Positions 3,965 through 6,426 of a stretch of DNA of 6,426 nucleotides are shown here, piece after piece. Made by a program: the position numbers and the translations under genes. The DNA is from Firmicutes bacterium UBA4882 (lineage in GTDB: Bacteria > Bacillota > UBA4882). The notes below the pieces were generated by a model, which ran no database searches, had not been told where the DNA came from, and saw only the letters and a list, made by a program, of their open reading frames with translations. How positions within the stretch are numbered: position 1 is the stretch's first letter; each line of letters starts with the position of its first letter. The stretch lies in the NCBI GenBank assembly GCA_002399265.1, contig DHDG01000036.1, forward strand, positions 1 through 6,426, given 5' to 3'.

Positions 3965-6385
3965 ATGCGCATATCGCTTGAATGGCTGAAAGAATACACT
4001 GAAGTTCCCTGTCAAGCGGACGAATTAGCCTCCCGTCTGGCAGAGCAAGGTTTTGAAGTTGAGTCAATGATCCGGTTAGGTGCCGATTTTTCGGGTGTGG
4101 TTACGGCCAAAATCATCGCGCTGGATCCCCATCCGGAAGCCGATGACTTGCAGATTGTTAAGGCTGAGGCCGGTAAGGCGATCCATACAATTGTGACCGG
4201 CGCTAAGAACGTGGCTGTTGGCAATATGGTGCCATTGGCTTTGCCTGGGGCCAAACTGGGTACAGTGGAGATTCAGGAGCAAAAGCTACGCGGGGTTAAT
4301 TCTGCTGGCATGCTTTGCTCCAGTGTTGAATTAGGTTTGGGAGAGGATGCCTCCGGCATTTTGATCCTGCCTGCTGATTTGCAGAGCGGAGTGGATTTGA
4401 AGCAGGCACTGCACCTGGCAGCCGATGATGTGCTGGAGGTGGCAATCCTGCAGCGTGCGGATTGTCTGGGCTATATCCATATGGCTAAAGAAGCCGCGGC
4501 TGCCCTGCGCACCAAGTGGACCGAGCCGGATACCACCGTTGCCGAGCAAGGCGGTGACGCTGCGGCCGCCCTTAAGGTAACGGTCGAAGCGCCCGAGCTT
4601 TGTTCGAGATACGCGGCCCGACTGATCACTGACGTCCAGCTCAAGCCGTCACCATGGTGGATGATGAGGAGACTGCTGGCAGCCGGGATTCGTCCAATCA
4701 ACAATCTAGTAGATATCACCAACTATGTGATGCTGGAAATGAATCAGCCGTTGCACGCCTTTGATTACGACTCTTTGCGTCAGGGACGGGTGGTTGTCAG
4801 GCGGGCCCGTCAAGGGGAAATGCTCGTGACACTAGACGGCGTTTCCAGACAACTGGATCCGGAAATGCTGGTGATTGCCGATGCGGAAGTGCCAATTGGC
4901 ATCGCCGGAGTGATGGGCGGCGAGAGTAGCGAAATTACGGCTTCCACTAAAAACGTCTTCCTGGAATCCGCCTGTTTTGACGGCGTCTCCAATCGCAAAA
5001 CAGGTATTAGTCTGGGCTTGCGATCGGAAGCCGGCCTACGTTTTGGCAAAGGCGTTGACGCAGGTGGGGTCGTGAAAGCGATGAACCGCGCTGCGCATCT
5101 GATCGAGCAATTGGGGGTCGGCAAAGTAGCGCGGGGCCATGTCGACATCTACCAGGAATTGCCCGTCGCGAAAGAAATTTTGGTGCGTCCGCAGCGGGTG
5201 AACCACTTGCTTGGCACCACAATACCTGTTGAGGTCATGATCGATTGCCTGGAGCGGCTGCCCTTTAAAGTTGAGGCAGTGGAGGCCGCGGAGGCCTCGG
5301 AGGCCGCTGATCAGGCGCTCAAAGTGACAGTCCCCACTTTCCGTGGAGATATCTCCCAGGAAGCGGATTTGATCGAAGAGATCGCCCGCATCTATGGTTA
5401 TGATAATATTCCGGCCACGGTACCGGCTTCCTTTACGAAGGGTCGCCTTTCGGACTACAAGGCGCGTGAGCAAAAACTGCGCACAGCTCTGTCCGGACTG
5501 GGCCTTAACGAAGTCTATTCCTGGAGTATGACAGATCCGGCGGCCTTTGATCGTCTGGGTCTGCCGGAGGATCATCATTGGCGCAATGCTCCCACAATCT
5601 TGAACCCGATGAGTACGGAGCAGTCGATTATGCGGACATCTTTGCTGCCGGGCATGCTCGAAGTGGCATCCTATAATGCGCGCCGCCGTCAACCGGATCT
5701 CAGGCTTTTTGAGATCGGACGCATCTTTGGCTCTTTGCCAGCTGGCGGACAGGAACTGCCGCAAGAAGATGATGTCCTTGGGCTGATCACTTGTGGCCGG
5801 AATCTGCCGTTGAATTGGAGCAACGCTGGCGTTGCTGCCGATTTTTCCGAAATGAAAGGGATTATTGAGGCGCTCCTAAAGCAATCCGGTGTTGAGGAGG
5901 TTGTCTTCGAACCGGCAGAGCTTCCCGCCATGCATCCGGGCAGAACCGCCCGCATGTTAGCCGGAAAAGTGGAGCTGGGCTTTTTTGGCGAGATCCATCC
6001 GGAGGTATGTCGCCAGTATGATTTGCCGGAAACGTATTTTGCGCAGATCAATCTGAATAAACTCTTTGCCAGCGGTACGGAGATCAAATATCGGCCGCTG
6101 CCGAAGTTTCCGGACGTTGAGCGGGACCTGGCCTTGCTTATTCCGGAGAGCGTGCCAGCCGCCCGCGTAACAGAGTGTATTTTGAGGGCGGGCGGGGATT
6201 TGCTCGAGCAATTCAGGTTATTCGATGTCTATCAGGGCGCGCAAATTGCCGATGGCTGGCGCAGTTTGGCATATTCGCTGTCTTTCCGACATCCGGAAAG
6301 GACTTTGACGGATGCGGATGTCACCAAGATGATGGACGCCATTCTGGATGCTGCCGCTACGGAAATAGGAGCACGTCGTCGCTAG
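3965..6385 (+). CDS. pheT: Phenylalanyl-tRNA synthetase beta subunit
   Basis: Beta subunit that completes the synthetase, binds tRNA and edits mischarged Tyr-tRNA-Phe. The 806 residues match bacterial PheT. Visible domains are the N-terminal MRISLEWLKEY segment, the EMAP-like OB fold (about 43-147), the B3/B4 editing domain (about 213-390), B5 (about 402-480), the catalytic-like core (about 485-700) and the C-terminal ferredoxin-like anticodon-binding domain (about 712-805, with RSLAYSLSFRHPERTLTD). Editing-site residues H264 (QPLHAFD), G318 (VMGG), E334 (FLESA) and A356 are present. Oddities: the usual TPNR motif reads ILQR (161-164), RFEKG reads RFGKG (359-363), and B5 carries an xEA repeat (436-447). 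The ATG at 3965 begins the canonical N-terminus; AAAGGAG (3946-3952) lies 12 nt upstream, a long spacing. Cotranscribed with pheS, 24 nt apart. Confidence 0.98.
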   Translation: MRISLEWLKEYTEVPCQADELASRLAEQGFEVESMIRLGADFSGVVTAKIIALDPHPEADDLQIVKAEAGKAIHTIVTGAKNVAVGNMVPLALPGAKLGTVEIQEQKLRGVNSAGMLCSSVELGLGEDASGILILPADLQSGVDLKQALHLAADDVLEVAILQRADCLGYIHMAKEAAAALRTKWTEPDTTVAEQGGDAAAALKVTVEAPELCSRYAARLITDVQLKPSPWWMMRRLLAAGIRPINNLVDITNYVMLEMNQPLHAFDYDSLRQGRVVVRRARQGEMLVTLDGVSRQLDPEMLVIADAEVPIGIAGVMGGESSEITASTKNVFLESACFDGVSNRKTGISLGLRSEAGLRFGKGVDAGGVVKAMNRAAHLIEQLGVGKVARGHVDIYQELPVAKEILVRPQRVNHLLGTTIPVEVMIDCLERLPFKVEAVEAAEASEAADQALKVTVPTFRGDISQEADLIEEIARIYGYDNIPATVPASFTKGRLSDYKAREQKLRTALSGLGLNEVYSWSMTDPAAFDRLGLPEDHHWRNAPTILNPMSTEQSIMRTSLLPGMLEVASYNARRRQPDLRLFEIGRIFGSLPAGGQELPQEDDVLGLITCGRNLPLNWSNAGVAADFSEMKGIIEALLKQSGVEEVVFEPAELPAMHPGRTARMLAGKVELGFFGEIHPEVCRQYDLPETYFAQINLNKLFASGTEIKYRPLPKFPDVERDLALLIPESVPAARVTECILRAGGDLLEQFRLFDVYQGAQIADGWRSLAYSLSFRHPERTLTDADVTKMMDAILDAAATEIGARRR
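5270..5305 (+). repeat. 9-nt in-frame tandem repeat in pheT (B5 domain)
   Basis: Three 9-nt copies of the form NNGGAGGCC (5279-5287, 5288-5296, 5297-5305) follow a diverged copy GTTGAGGCA (5270-5278). They encode VEA-VEA-AEA-SEA, residues 436-447, between the conserved LERLPFKV and LKVTVPTFRGD strands of B5. The three later copies are nearly identical, which suggests recent slippage expansion in a surface loop. Confidence 0.8.
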
Positions 6386-6401
6386 CGATCCATTGGGGGA
6401 T

Positions 6402-6426
6402 GGACCTGCGCGCCGGACCTGCACGC
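6402..6426 (+). repeat. Two tandem 13-nt units at the window edge
   Basis: GGACCTGCGCGCC (6402-6414) is followed at once by GGACCTGCACGC (6415-6426), which differs at one base before the window ends. It lies 16 nt after the pheT stop codon. It may be the start of a longer tandem array or just two chance copies. The intervening bases 6386-6401 show no terminator. Confidence 0.5.

Noticed and set aside
5036..5764. Long minus-strand open frame (242 codons) opposite pheT, and other minus-strand frames.
   Set aside because: It lies wholly antisense to a clear conserved gene, has no recognisable domain, and is expected as a shadow of codon bias in a GC-balanced gene.

Overview
This window is a translation-related locus of a Bacillota (Firmicutes) bacterium, all on the + strand: infC - rpmI - rplT - a TrmH/SpoU-type RNA methyltransferase gene - a small YqzL-like ORF - a phenylalanine T-box leader - pheS - pheT. 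The Firmicutes-type L20 leader ahead of infC, the T-box ahead of pheST, the ysgA-like gene between rplT and pheS, the strong Shine-Dalgarno sites and the YqzL-like ORF all point to Bacillota. The fairly balanced base composition and small-protein content suggest a Clostridia or Negativicutes lineage rather than Bacillus, but the genus cannot be fixed by eye.

Positions 1-235: a sigma-A-type promoter (-35 at 39, -10 at 62) drives a roughly 160-nt untranslated leader. The leader ends in an intrinsic terminator and matches the L20 autoregulatory leader. infC then starts at an AUU codon at 233, the classical rare start through which IF3 controls its own synthesis. infC (IF3, with an unusual Ala/Lys/Pro-rich C-terminal tail), rpmI (L35, GTG start) and rplT (L20) form one operon closed by a 10-bp perfect terminator hairpin at 1474-1506.

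Positions 1507-2400: a monocistronic-looking RNA 2'-O-methyltransferase gene (ysgA-like) lies between that terminator and the next promoter. I found no convincing promoter of its own.

Positions 2389-2914: a near-consensus extended -10 promoter overlaps the end of the methyltransferase gene. Downstream of it comes a 31-codon ORF (2484-2579) whose product looks like a YqzL-family small protein. A complete T-box riboswitch follows (Stem I about 2605-2770, specifier UUC, Stem III, T-box sequence, terminator 2850-2892). The small gene thus lies in the 5' part of the transcript that the Phe T-box controls, upstream of the riboswitch.

Positions 2915-6385: pheS and pheT encode the two subunits of phenylalanyl-tRNA synthetase, 24 nt apart. 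Uncharged tRNA-Phe should open the T-box terminator and raise their expression. The last 41 nt hold two tandem copies of a 13-nt unit, cut by the window edge.

The genes are a conserved housekeeping set. The points worth a second look are the small ORF between promoter and T-box, the repeat-built IF3 tail, the departures from consensus in PheT, and the clear alternative pairing in the L20 leader. I saw no evidence of mobile elements, CRISPR arrays, defence genes or minus-strand genes.
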